Source: CAYFLR01 sp964343805 (GTDB lineage: Bacteria; Bdellovibrionota_B; Oligoflexia; CAYFLR01). From it: a stretch of DNA of 32,693 bases. Of the stretch, positions 6,653-15,284 are shown piece by piece. The notes below the pieces were generated by a model, which worked only from the letters and a program-made list of their open reading frames with translations, was not told where the DNA came from and ran no database searches. The first letter of the stretch is position 1, and each line of letters begins with the position of its first letter. Made by a program: the position numbers and the translations under genes. The stretch is from positions 1 to 32,693 of the forward strand of contig CAYFLR010000067.1 of assembly GCA_964343805.1 (NCBI GenBank), written 5' to 3'.

Positions 6653-7911
6653 ATGAAATCTAAAGCTCGCTATTTTACTAGTAACCTATTGTTATCTTTT
6701 GTTTTATTGATNNNNNNNNNNCACATGCCCAGAACTCAACAAGCTATGATTTAGATCAAGATGGATTTTCCAGTTCATTTGAACCCACTCGGGGAGCCAA
6801 TTGGAAAAGTCTGGATTGCAATGATCAAAATAACCGAGTCTATGCAGGGCGCAAGAGCATTGATCAGAGTGAAGACCAAAACTGTAACTCTATCTGGGGT
6901 AAAATAGCTCATCCCTCAAGGCTGAACGATGACGGCGAACTTTCAAGAGAAGGTTATTTTTGTAAAAATTCAGAGGCCAAGGGAACAATTATTTTTGGCG
7001 ATAGCATTGGGGCGGGCTTTAAAATGCCTATAAACTATTCACTTTTTCGTAATCATCAGAAATATTCTATCCGCAGAGACTCGGTCGAAGAACTCATGCA
7101 GTATGACCGCTACAATAAACCACAAAACTCTTACGTGACGGGGTTTCGAACCGAAATAAATAAAACCTCGATTTACCAAAAGATGGTGGAACGTAACCAG
7201 TGTAATTTAAATGATTATCAAAATTTATCTCAGATCGGGGCCAATTCCTTTACTTTTAGAAAGCATGTTCATCAGCTTTCTCGGACGCCCATGGATAAAC
7301 CTATTTTAGGCTTTGTAGCCTACGTTGGAAATGATGTATGCATGGACTCCTTAAGTGAAATGACAAGTCCTATAACCTTCAGAAACAATATACTTGAGGG
7401 GCTTGATCAATTAGATCAGAAGGTGGCAGAAGGTAGCAAAGTTGTTCTCTTGGGATTAGTTCAAGGCCATTTAGTTTGGGATATAATGGCTCATCGTTTA
7501 CACCCATTAGGAATCACTTTTAAAGATTTTTATAATAACTTAGCTTTCACTGGGGGCAATCCCTGTCGAACATGGCTCACTCCGAGAAAGTCGGTGAGAA
7601 GAAGGGCTACTCAAAGAGCCAATGAATTGAATCAAGTTTTAAGAGATATTGCTTTATCTGCGACTTGGAACAACATGGAAGTGACTTATATTCCCTTTGG
7701 TTTAGATCCTATAATGAAAAAGATAGAGCAAAGTGGCCAGTCTTTTCATAAATATATCCAGTCAGCAGATGGTTTCCATCCTCGACTTGTTTTTCATACG
7801 TTGTTATCAGACTATATATGGAATGAGTTAGAAAGGAGAACTCCCCATTTCTTAGGTCCGATCAATAAGTTTAATCATGATATTCAAAAATGGAGAAAAT
7901 TGAATAATTAG
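6653..7911 (+). CDS. Acyloxyacyl hydrolase (AOAH)-like SGNH esterase, exported
   Basis: The reading frame starts with a signal peptide (MKSKARYFTSNLLLSFVLL), is broken by 10 N at 6712-6721, and continues in another frame to 7911. After the gap comes an acidic, calcium-site-like region (DLDQDGF, then LDCND and DQNCNSIWG), then the SGNH blocks. These are GDSIGAGF (Ser codon 7003-7005), VGNDVC, and DGFHP (His codon 7777-7779). RNQCNLNDYQNLSQIGANS and HRLHPLG match animal acyloxyacyl hydrolase as I recall it, so the similarity spans the catalytic subunit. The animal saposin domain is absent. AOAH removes secondary acyl chains from lipid A. Here it may act on own or foreign LPS in the periplasm or outside; the substrate is an inference. 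The internal ATG at 7024 lies after the catalytic Ser and is not the start. Confidence 0.85.
6712..6721. other. Assembly gap (10 N) inside the AOAH-like signal peptide
   Basis: The frames before and after differ, so the true length must be 2 modulo 3, not 10, if the gene is intact. Confidence 0.85.
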
Positions 7912-7915
7912 TTTA

Positions 7916-7944
7916 TTGATCTCTTTATAAAAAAAGATTAAATT
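7916..7944 (+). promoter_or_regulatory. Possible promoter of the Lys/Arg-tract outer-membrane protein
   Basis: TTGATC (7916-7921) and TAAATT (7939-7944) are 17 bp apart, 43 nt before the chosen start. The -35 box lies just after the AOAH-like stop codon. AT-rich context. Confidence 0.4.
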
Positions 7945-7987
7945 GAACTATGTCAATAAATTAAACCACTTATTGGAAGGAATGAGT

Positions 7988-8668
7988 ATGAAGTCATGCC
8001 GTATGTTTTTATGGTTTATACTATTTACTATTGGTACCTCTTTCCCTGTCACCATTAATACCCTGCAAGCAGAAGATCAAATTCTCTTAGCGCGAAAATC
8101 CAAGAAAAAGAAAAAAAAGAAAAAGCGAAGAAGAAGAAACTATGGCGGGGGTGGCTATAGTTATGGGGGGCATAGTTTTTTAAAAAAATCGAGTGTAAAA
8201 GGGACATTTGGTGTCTTGATAAACAAAGCTTACAGTCCTATTTTCTTAGGGGTAGACTATCACTCGGTGATAGGTCGTAATATGCTAAGCACGGCCAGCC
8301 TTGGCTTTTGGCGTGAAAGTGATGCATATTTATCCGTGACTTTTATAACATTAGGAATTGGAGGTGAGTATCATGTCCCGCTGCCCAATAAGATGGCGGT
8401 GGGCTTTGGTGCGAAACCTGAGTTGCATACAGTTATATTGTCGGGTGGGACTACTCTGTTGGGAGGGGCGGGTGAATCTTATACCTTTTTTATTTTTGGA
8501 CTTGCTCCCTTAGCAACTTTTAATATTGGAATCACTCCCAACTTTTCAGCAGGAATTGAATTTAAAATACCCCTCTATCTTTTTGGTTTTGGCGATGGGT
8601 TTAGCTCTGCGGCCTTTGGTGGCTATGGAGGAACCATGCTCACTCTCAATGCTCGCTATGTGTTTTGA
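7988..8668 (+). CDS. Small outer-membrane barrel with Lys/Arg tract
   Basis: I chose the ATG at 7988, 6 nt after AAGGA; earlier in-frame ATGs at 7943 and 7982 have no well-placed site. A signal peptide (MKSCRMFLWFILF to about LQA) is followed by LLARKSKKKKKKKKRRRR and a Gly/Tyr-rich stretch. The rest is a region of about 160 residues of alternating hydrophobic strands ending in RYVF, a terminal Phe typical of outer-membrane barrels. The architecture (signal, Leu-Ala, poly-basic tract, barrel) is shared with the protein at 13624-14277. The specific function is unknown. It follows the AOAH-like gene by 76 nt. Confidence 0.7.
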   Translation: MKSCRMFLWFILFTIGTSFPVTINTLQAEDQILLARKSKKKKKKKKRRRRNYGGGGYSYGGHSFLKKSSVKGTFGVLINKAYSPIFLGVDYHSVIGRNMLSTASLGFWRESDAYLSVTFITLGIGGEYHVPLPNKMAVGFGAKPELHTVILSGGTTLLGGAGESYTFFIFGLAPLATFNIGITPNFSAGIEFKIPLYLFGFGDGFSSAAFGGYGGTMLTLNARYVF

Positions 8669-8682
8669 TAGAGTTTTATCCT

Positions 8683-9276
8683 TTACTTAAGACCAAATCT
8701 TATTTTTTGAATATAGTTGAGTGAGAGCTGAGGCTGCCAGTTCCACTTTCTGATCGCTCCTTTTGCAGCTCTGTCTAGGAGCGGGTAGCCACTTGATTTT
8801 TGGATGGTGAGTTTACTTAATTCCCCGTTTTTTATTATTACTTTTAGTTTAACTAAACCCTGGTAACCTCTTTTACGGGCCGATCTGGGGTATCTTGGAT
8901 AAATCATTTCTCCCTGTAAAATGTTTTTTGCTTGAACCATTCCCAAATTGTAAACCGGGGGAGGCTTTTTTAGCATAGGCTTTTTTACCACTTGCTTGAG
9001 AGGGGAGGGAAGCGGCTTTTGACTGGAGGTTTTTCTTCTACTTAAAGGTAATTTGGGCTTTAGATCCTGTTTTTTTATCTTTTGTTTGGGTAAAAGAAAT
9101 TTTTTGACTGAAGGTTTTGTCTTTTGTGGAATTTCTGATTTTATTAAAGTGATTTTTACCAATTCAGAAGAAAGAGTCGGAGTAGGTTGTTCTCTGATGG
9201 GAATAGCTTGCAATAGGATGCCAATGGATAGGTGAAAAAGGACACTAAAAAGGATGGCAAAAAAGCTTCTTTTCAT
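8683..9276 (-). CDS. tonB: TonB-like energy transducer
   Basis: The 197 residues have one N-terminal membrane anchor (FFAILFSVLFHLSIGILL, with the His typical of TonB anchors). A Pro/Lys-rich periplasmic linker follows (about 30-110, with KKPMLKKPPP). A TonB C-terminal domain comes last (about 115-197), with YPRYPRSARKRGYQGLVKLK and the later SSGYPLLDRAA and WNWQP motifs. The protein would couple the inner-membrane proton force (ExbB/ExbD, not in this window) to outer-membrane uptake. The start overlaps the receptor stop as ATGA, so the two are translationally coupled and the transducer is probably dedicated to that receptor. The symbol is given by family. Confidence 0.85.
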   Translation of the reverse strand: MKRSFFAILFSVLFHLSIGILLQAIPIREQPTPTLSSELVKITLIKSEIPQKTKPSVKKFLLPKQKIKKQDLKPKLPLSRRKTSSQKPLPSPLKQVVKKPMLKKPPPVYNLGMVQAKNILQGEMIYPRYPRSARKRGYQGLVKLKVIIKNGELSKLTIQKSSGYPLLDRAAKGAIRKWNWQPQLSLNYIQKIRFGLK

Positions 9277-11183
9277 CCCTTCCTAATTCCTTTAGATGAC
9301 AGGGTCAAACTAAATGATCTATCTTTCGCATCATAGCCGTAGACTTCTTGGTAATGGGTATTAAGTAAATTCTTGATTTGAAATAAAAGAGTTAATTTTT
9401 TAAAAAAGACCTTTTTAAAACCCAAATGCCATAGGTTGTATGGCTTTAAAGTCATTCGCTGGTAACTATCTTGTGGGTTATCAGAGATATCCTCTCTCTC
9501 TCCTCTATAAATAAAGTCAATAGTCCATTTTCCCCAGTTTTGTTGATGATAGGATAGATGACTGGATAGGAGCCAATTAGGTCGCCGAAGCAGAGGAAGA
9601 TCCGACTTTTTGTCTAAGGTGTTGAGATAAGTGGTAATAAGGTTAAAAATCCACCTTTCCGAAAAACTAGACTGGGCTTGCAGTTCAACTCCTTGGCTAT
9701 AACTTTCTCCTATGTTAGCTATACCTTTTTGGGGATCAAATTGAATTAAGTGGCGATAGCTTGAATGAAATAGGGACGCTTTAATAAAACTGTCAGGAGT
9801 CTGCAGGGGGTGAAGATAAACTAACTCTGTTATTCTTGACTTTTCATCTTTTAATAATTCATTCCCCATTTGTCCATATAGCTGGGACAGGGAAGGAAAT
9901 TTGGTTAAAGTGCGGTAGCTGAGGTATATTTCCTGACCTCTCTTATTAAAACGATATCCTCCCAATACTTGAAAATCCCAAGATTCTGCTCGCTGCTTTG
10001 GTAATTTTAATTCCTGTCCTGCGTTTAGAAGCCAATGTTTTTGCCAAAGGGACTCATAAAGCAAAAATAACTCTTGGCTGGGTATAGCCTTTTTTTCTAA
10101 ATATTGAGAGTAGGGGCCCCATTTTGAATTTGATTCGCTATCAATTAAAGCCGTTTCCCATATGCGGTTGGTACCCATAGAGATTTGTTGGTACTTTTCC
10201 AGTTCGAGAAGGTGGTGCCAGGATAAAATAGTTCTTTTGCCGATATATTTTTCATCTATAGTATCCAAAGGGTGGACTCGATCTGTCAAATTTTGGTATT
10301 TTCTTTGCGAGTGCATATGGGAAAGTATGAGTTTTTGGTTCCAAATGTCATCTAAAAATGAACCCTCAAGCTGGGTTTTACCTTGCCATAGATGAGACTT
10401 GGCAGTGTAGTTCGGATCATCTCCATTGGTTCCTCCATGAAGGTCGAGGTTTCCTTCATTTTGGATATAGTGTAAATGAGATAGCCAAAAGCAACAATCG
10501 TCTAGAGTTACTTCACCTCCTGCACTCGCATAGTAATTTTTAGAAGGGTCTTTTTCACTATTTCCATCCTTGGGATCGGCAGCGTAATCTTCTAAGCTCT
10601 CATTTATTGCTAACCTAAGATTGAAACTTCCATTATCCCATTTAGGATGAACTCCTCCTTTGATTCGCCAGGATAAAGGATCATGGATTTCACTTTGAAC
10701 AAAGTAAAGACTATTTCGTCCTCTCGGGGAGGTTTCTATATTTACTGTACTACCTGCAGAATATACTTTAGAGGAGGGGGTACTTGGGGATGGAGAGGTC
10801 ATCCTGATTTCAGTCGGCTGAATAAAGTTAATTATGGAGAGATCCGCTGATCCGCTGGCTCCACTGGGGTCATTGAGCGGAATTCCATCAAGTAAGATGG
10901 CACTGTGTTCGGGGGGCATCCCTCGATAAAAGAGAGACGTTTGTCCAGAAGCGCCACCACTGGAGATGATATCTACATTTGTTTTTGTGAGTTGATCTTT
11001 GAGTGATTCACTGGCGAAGACCTCTGGTGCTTTATCTATGGAAAGTTCTTGGTCTTCCAACTCACCCATAACTACTAACTCATTTACCAATAATTGATTA
11101 TTATTTTGGGATTCAGCCTGTAAGTAATTGAAGTTAATTAATATAAATAGAATCAAGAAAATGAAAACGGATAAGGTCTTCAT
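9273..11183 (-). CDS. btuB: TonB-dependent outer-membrane receptor, probably for cobalamin
   Basis: The 636 residues have a signal peptide (to about QAES), a TonB-box-like ELVVMGE just after it, and a plug domain (about 45-150: SLFYRGMPPEHSAILLDGIP is typical). A large beta-barrel follows, with the family's late motif (KKLTLLFQIKNLLNTHYQEV). Length is normal for BtuB-type receptors (about 600-650). The substrate is called from the cobalamin riboswitch immediately upstream (11216-11347), not from the protein itself. The ATG follows GGGGAGGAG. It is coupled to the TonB-like gene downstream. Confidence 0.85.
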   Translation of the reverse strand: MKTLSVFIFLILFILINFNYLQAESQNNNQLLVNELVVMGELEDQELSIDKAPEVFASESLKDQLTKTNVDIISSGGASGQTSLFYRGMPPEHSAILLDGIPLNDPSGASGSADLSIINFIQPTEIRMTSPSPSTPSSKVYSAGSTVNIETSPRGRNSLYFVQSEIHDPLSWRIKGGVHPKWDNGSFNLRLAINESLEDYAADPKDGNSEKDPSKNYYASAGGEVTLDDCCFWLSHLHYIQNEGNLDLHGGTNGDDPNYTAKSHLWQGKTQLEGSFLDDIWNQKLILSHMHSQRKYQNLTDRVHPLDTIDEKYIGKRTILSWHHLLELEKYQQISMGTNRIWETALIDSESNSKWGPYSQYLEKKAIPSQELFLLYESLWQKHWLLNAGQELKLPKQRAESWDFQVLGGYRFNKRGQEIYLSYRTLTKFPSLSQLYGQMGNELLKDEKSRITELVYLHPLQTPDSFIKASLFHSSYRHLIQFDPQKGIANIGESYSQGVELQAQSSFSERWIFNLITTYLNTLDKKSDLPLLRRPNWLLSSHLSYHQQNWGKWTIDFIYRGEREDISDNPQDSYQRMTLKPYNLWHLGFKKVFFKKLTLLFQIKNLLNTHYQEVYGYDAKDRSFSLTLSSKGIRKG

Positions 11184-11215
11184 AACTCCTCCCCACGAGA
11201 AATTGATGATGAGAC

Positions 11216-11347
11216 AACTGGTCAGGTATTCCGACTTTGGGCTTCCTACTGATCCGCCTTCCCGCCAAGTTGGCAGTGGCTTATGGTTGGACTTTCGCTC
11301 CCATTACGGCTGCGGGGGCAGTGCGATTTATTCTCGACTTCCCTGAA
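11216..11347 (-). promoter_or_regulatory. Cobalamin (AdoCbl) riboswitch
   Basis: On the minus strand, in the expected order, are CACTGCCCCCGCAGCCGTAA, then GCCACTG, then GGGAAGGCG, and finally AAGTCGGAATACCTGAC. These are the conserved blocks of the cobalamin aptamer, including a B12-box-like end. The aptamer ends about 32 nt before the receptor ATG. No strong terminator follows, so control is probably by access to the ribosome-binding site. Binding of B12 would shut off receptor and TonB synthesis. Upstream, TATAGA near 11375 may be the -10 box. Confidence 0.92.
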
Positions 11348-11430
11348 TCAGCTGTCAAAAAATTTGACAAACTCTATAGAACATCATTTAGGTAAATAGG
11401 CAAATTAAAAAAGCAGAGGGAGGTGATTTT

Positions 11431-12165
11431 TTATTCGGCCTCATTCTCTTCAAAGGGAGCGTAATTACTTTTACAAAAGCCACGATTTTCAATTTCTATA
11501 ATGGCCTCTTCGGTAAGGATAGTTACTTCTTCGGCAGTCAATTCTCTATTTATCGTGATCGAAAAGAGTTCTTTATCTTCGTTATCAAAGGCTTTTACCC
11601 CTTTGTCCCAGATTTTGAATCTGCATTTGGCTTCGAAAATGAGCACATCGGTGACGATATCGTTATAAAAAATACAATCCTTATCTTTTTCGAAGGAGAG
11701 ACAATACCTTTCATCTTTATTGGAATAAATGATATCTTTGCCATTCCAAAATTCCGCTAATTTTTGGGCTTCAGCAAACTCATTTTGACAATACCCTCGA
11801 TCTTTTATCAACCAAGTATTTCCTTTTTCCGAATTAATTTGCTTCTCATCTCCTTTTAAAGTTTTTTCGGAGTTTATAATAGCTAAGGTGTCATCATCGC
11901 TGGTGATAGCCGCATAATCTGGGTTGGATTCTTCACTCACTACACAATTCATAGACTCTTTAGAGAGGGATGTTACAAACTTGGTGTATTTAGAGCATTT
12001 CTTATCATCATTGTACTCAATACAAAATGAAGAAGTGCTCTCTTTGATAAGGATATCCTTTCCTTCCCAATTTTTTCTTAATTCTTCTCTGACTTTATGA
12101 GTTCCTGCATCTTCACAACTCATTAGTAGAAAAATCCATAAGAAAGAAATGCTTTTATAAATCAT
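11431..12165 (-). CDS. Lipoprotein with two copies of a Cys-containing repeat
   Basis: The 244 residues have a lipoprotein signal (FLWIFLLMSC, acylated Cys 17) followed by Glu-Asp. Two related units follow. Unit 1 starts at NWEGKDI (about 32) and unit 2 at FWNGKDI (about 143). Each has the order W-x-G-K, then a Cys in a strand (SFCIEY, RYCLSF), a second Cys (KKC, KDC), a third in a later strand, and a closing G-[YF]-C (RGYC, RGFC). The same unit occurs three times in the neighbouring upstream protein. I recognise no named domain. It is the last gene of a four-gene cluster, 21 nt after the previous stop. Confidence 0.8.
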   Translation of the reverse strand: MIYKSISFLWIFLLMSCEDAGTHKVREELRKNWEGKDILIKESTSSFCIEYNDDKKCSKYTKFVTSLSKESMNCVVSEESNPDYAAITSDDDTLAIINSEKTLKGDEKQINSEKGNTWLIKDRGYCQNEFAEAQKLAEFWNGKDIIYSNKDERYCLSFEKDKDCIFYNDIVTDVLIFEAKCRFKIWDKGVKAFDNEDKELFSITINRELTAEEVTILTEEAIIEIENRGFCKSNYAPFEENEAE

Positions 12166-12186
12166 TTTTATTTCTCCTTCATAAGA

Positions 12187-13608
12187 TCAATCATAGGTGA
12201 AAGTACTCTCGCAATAACTTGAAGCAGAATTTATCCATATACCTTCCCCAGCTACTTTTCCTGTAACTGTAGTATCAGAAGGTTTTGGATCCCCATCCCA
12301 CTCTATCTTTGCCCATTTATCACCAAAGTATTGGTCTTTAAAAAGTATCCCAACCTTGCCATCTTCTATTTTGATATCGCAATTATCCACATCTCTCACG
12401 GCTTTATTTTGAATCTTAAAATGCCATTTGCAATTTGCAGCGGTCTTAAATTCAAAGCACCATTTTTGAGTTCCAGCAGCAAACCCAACTGATTTACCAT
12501 CCCAAGCTTCTCTTACATTTTCTACGGTAAAGTCAGGTGAAGAAGTTGATGGTTCGCTTCCTCCACTATCAGCTGGTTGAGAGTCGTTACTGTCTGATGG
12601 GGAATCGTCAGCATCTGCATTTGGGTCTTTGTAGTTATCTTTACAATAACCTTTCTCTTTTACTAGTAGAGTGTAATCATCATCCGTCTCTATGCTGGTT
12701 TCATCACCTTTCAGAGATTCCAAGGTCTCTTTTGTAAATTTGGTACTGGTGAAAAATTTAAACTTGTCATCATCCGGCTTTTTCAAATTGTACATAATGG
12801 TGTTGGTAATATTGATCATCTTCAGTTTGCACATTCCAGTCTTAGTAAATAAACTGGTCACGGGAATAGAGTAATGGGTACACTCTCCTTCTCTGGTTGA
12901 AAACTCAACGCAGTGCTTTTTTCCTAAAACCAGATCTTTGCCTTCCCAAGCATCCATTAAGGTGACTAAGATGTCTTTATCAGATGAATTGTCGGGATTA
13001 TAAAGGGTCTGTGTTGTTTTGGTGGATTTATTTGTGGTGATTGTTTTACTTTCAGTGCTTTTTTCATTGGCATTGGTGTTATTATTGGCCTTTGTTTCGG
13101 AATTACTACCGCCACTGCTCTCAACGTTTTTTCCTTCATCGCAAAACTCATCCTCAATCAAAAGGTAAAAACGCTGAGTCTCTTCATTTTCTTCCACTAC
13201 TTCACCAGAGTAGGAAGTCATCTTTTTAGAACTGCTGATTTTCAAATCACTCTTAAAAGTAAAAACCAACTGATTATCAACTAAGAATTCAAGGGTTTTA
13301 TCGGTGACCATCTTAAGTTTCAGGCTCCCCTTTTTTATGTCATTGGTTTTGACCTTGTAGATTTTGCTTTCCCCTCCCTTTTGAAAGGAAATACATGCCG
13401 TTACTTTCATGCCGTCTTTTAAAGTAAAGACCATAGTCTTATCATCCCAAGCAGATTCCACTTCGTTTACTAAACCGGCCTTTTCCACGTCAGAATCTAG
13501 GTTGACCTTTTTTTGCACGCCAGGTCCTCCGGTTCCTTCTGGATAATAGGAACAGGCGAACAACAAGGATAAAAATAAACAGGCTAAATATTTAATCAAA
13601 CTAAGCAT
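12187..13608 (-). CDS. Lipoprotein with three copies of the same Cys-containing repeat
   Basis: The 473 residues have a lipoprotein signal (LFLSLLFAC, Cys 19). Three units are joined by Ser/Thr/Asn- and Asp/Ser-rich linkers. They start at AWDDKTM (about 53), AWEGKDL (about 219) and AWDGKSV (about 366). Units 2 and 3 keep the Cys pattern (KHCVEF, GEC, then a later C; KWCFEF, ANC, DNC) and close with KGYC and SSYC. Unit 1 is more diverged. The exposed low-complexity linkers suggest a surface or periplasmic scaffold or binding protein. The function is unknown. A 15-nt gap separates it from the upstream gene. Confidence 0.8.
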   Translation of the reverse strand: MLSLIKYLACLFLSLLFACSYYPEGTGGPGVQKKVNLDSDVEKAGLVNEVESAWDDKTMVFTLKDGMKVTACISFQKGGESKIYKVKTNDIKKGSLKLKMVTDKTLEFLVDNQLVFTFKSDLKISSSKKMTSYSGEVVEENEETQRFYLLIEDEFCDEGKNVESSGGSNSETKANNNTNANEKSTESKTITTNKSTKTTQTLYNPDNSSDKDILVTLMDAWEGKDLVLGKKHCVEFSTREGECTHYSIPVTSLFTKTGMCKLKMINITNTIMYNLKKPDDDKFKFFTSTKFTKETLESLKGDETSIETDDDYTLLVKEKGYCKDNYKDPNADADDSPSDSNDSQPADSGGSEPSTSSPDFTVENVREAWDGKSVGFAAGTQKWCFEFKTAANCKWHFKIQNKAVRDVDNCDIKIEDGKVGILFKDQYFGDKWAKIEWDGDPKPSDTTVTGKVAGEGIWINSASSYCESTFTYD

Positions 13609-13623
13609 ATCTAATCCTCTCTT

Positions 13624-14277
13624 TTAAAAAGCCATTCCAACATTGAGAAGAGCGCTTTGATAGGGTATGACTCCAAATCCTTCATACATTCGAATGGGAA
13701 CCCGAAATTCTAGACCTAAAACTATAGGGTCAAGGTTCATACTAAATCCCATTAGGGGGATCATACGTATGAAATTGGTGGTAAACTGATATTGCATCAT
13801 TAAGCCGAGGGGAAGAGAGAAATCTTTCCCTAATCCCACATGGAATACCGTTCCCAGATTGAGATCAAATAGGGTGATCAAGCTACTAATATCAATTTGC
13901 CCTCCTGCTCTTAAATAGAAACCTGTCATCAAAGGGTACTCAATATTAGCACCTACGGGCCAAGAAAAGTGATAGACTCGTTTTTCAAAAACCTCTACGC
14001 TTCCCATATTAGCCCCACCATAGGCACTGGCCATCATTTTACTGTAAAAAGGCTTTGAAAAAGAAAGGGCAGGTGATGAACTTCGTTTCTTTTTCTTTTT
14101 TTTCTTCTTCTTTTTTTTCTTCTTCTTTTTTTTCTTTTTCTTCTTCTTTTTCTTCTTCTTACCAGCTGCCAGCATCACTCCATCCAGGCTCGAGAGTTGG
14201 CTTGCCTCAAGCGGTGCCAGATGGCTAAATATAATTACAAAAGCCAATAAAAAATATCTAAAATAGAGTTTTAACAT
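13624..14277 (-). CDS. Outer-membrane barrel with 25 consecutive lysines
   Basis: The 217 residues have a signal peptide (LYFRYFLLAFVIIFS), then MLAAG, then exactly 25 Lys, then RSSSPALSF. A barrel-like region follows with amphipathic strands (FYLRAGGQIDIS, LGLEFRVPIRMY), ending in GMAF with a C-terminal Phe. The layout matches the protein at 7988-8668. The start is the ATG at 14275-14277. Consecutive-Lys translation is known to slow ribosomes, which makes the intact tract notable. It lies between the outer-membrane protein upstream and the repeat lipoproteins. Confidence 0.75.
   Translation of the reverse strand: MLKLYFRYFLLAFVIIFSHLAPLEASQLSSLDGVMLAAGKKKKKKKKKKKKKKKKKKKKKKKKKRSSSPALSFSKPFYSKMMASAYGGANMGSVEVFEKRVYHFSWPVGANIEYPLMTGFYLRAGGQIDISSLITLFDLNLGTVFHVGLGKDFSLPLGLMMQYQFTTNFIRMIPLMGFSMNLDPIVLGLEFRVPIRMYEGFGVIPYQSALLNVGMAF
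14086..14160 (-). repeat. 75-nt pure purine tract coding for 25 lysines
   Basis: On the minus strand the tract is only AAA and AAG codons, with no other base than A or G for 75 nt. The codon order is irregular, so it is not a simple single-unit repeat, but length change by slippage in steps of 3 would keep the frame. Confidence 0.9.
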
Positions 14278-14292
14278 GAGTCTAACACCTCA

Positions 14293-15118
14293 CTATAAGA
14301 TTGACACATCAAAGTCCTTACCACCACCACCAATTGCAAGTTGCAGATAAAAACCGCTGAGGTCTATATTCGGTCCGTCTTTGGCTTGGACATTCCCTTT
14401 TATACTCCAGTTGGCTTCGGTAGCTGAAAAAATATAGCCGGCTCGTAAACCAAAAACAAATCCCCCACTGTAGTGCTGTCGGCTTCGGATGATCCACATC
14501 CAATCCATTCCTATCGAAGCATGAAAAAGTAAGAGTCCAGTGGTGAGGACGGAATATCGGCGATGATCTTTTAGTACTTCCTCAAAACTTGCTTCAGCCG
14601 GATCTTTAAAACTTAGAGAAAGTCCACCGCCACCGATTCCGATTAAGGGATAGAGATAAAAGTCACTCTTATCAACCACCAGGTATCCCAAATCAAAAAA
14701 GCCAGCTCCTCCCGATATGGAGATCTCGTTTGTTCCTTTTTTACTGTGGGAACCAAGGAGTCCGTAGCCATGGCCTCCTAGTACAAAGTTGTAAAGAANN
14801 NNNNNNNNTTCCATAGCCTCCTCCCCCAATGGAGGTTAAACCGCTTTTCAAGGTGCCAAACCCCTGTTTCTCTAGTACTTTGTTAAGGTCATCATAGTTA
14901 GAAGGAGAGGTGCCTCCCAAGAAAAACATGCGAGCTCTACGAGGAACCACCACTTGGACGATATCTTGAATGATGTCTTGTTCTTGTTCACTTTCTTCCT
15001 CTACGGTGGATTCCTGTTGCGGGTTGGCTTCTGGAGGTTTCTCCTCTCCTTCGGCGAAGAGTGGGGGAGCCAAAAGACATGTTTGTAAAAAAAGTATTAA
15101 GAGAGCTTTTAGAAACAT
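14293..15118 (-). CDS. Outer-membrane barrel-like protein, interrupted by an assembly gap
   Basis: The start at 15118 follows GGAGGT. A signal peptide (MFLKALLILFLQTCLLAPPLFA) leads into a Glu/Gln-rich stretch (about 23-50). Next is a strand-rich region with Gly clusters (SIGGGGYG), then the 10-N gap, then continuation in another frame (LYNFVLGGHGYGLLGS) to FYLQLAIGGG and the stop. The Gly-rich beta strands suggest an outer-membrane or surface barrel. It is the first gene of the 15118-11431 cluster and is followed by the Lys-tract barrel after 15 nt. No family recognised. Confidence 0.65.
14799..14808. other. Assembly gap (10 N) inside the barrel-like gene
   Basis: The reading frame differs on the two sides, so the N count is a placeholder, unless the gene is truly frameshifted. 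Confidence 0.85.
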
Positions 15119-15174
15119 AATACCTCCTTCAGGGTCGCTTGCACTTGGCAACTATCTAATATGATTTCTGAATG

Positions 15175-15203
15175 ACCCTAGCATTATTTATCTCTATGTT
15201 CAA
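15175..15203 (-). promoter_or_regulatory. Tentative promoter of the 15118-11431 envelope operon
   Basis: On the minus strand TTGAAC (15198-15203) and TAGGGT (15175-15180) are 17 bp apart. The -10 box is a poor match, so this is only a candidate. Confidence 0.3.
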
Positions 15204-15217
15204 CATTCAATCTATTC

Positions 15218-15246
15218 TTCAATTTATGAAAGGAGAGTGGTAAAAT
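15218..15246 (+). promoter_or_regulatory. Tentative promoter of the 15285-21228 operon
   Basis: TTCAAT (15218-15223) and TAAAAT (15241-15246) are 17 bp apart. TGG just before the -10 box gives a TGn-type extension. The start codon is 38 nt downstream. Confidence 0.45.
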
Positions 15247-15284
15247 AACTAAAATAACTCACCAAATTCATAGGGAGGGAAGTA

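Noticed and set aside
7024..7911. Start of the AOAH-like gene at the ATG 7024
   Set aside because: It would remove the catalytic GDS serine and the calcium-type region, which are in the same frame directly upstream and match the family.
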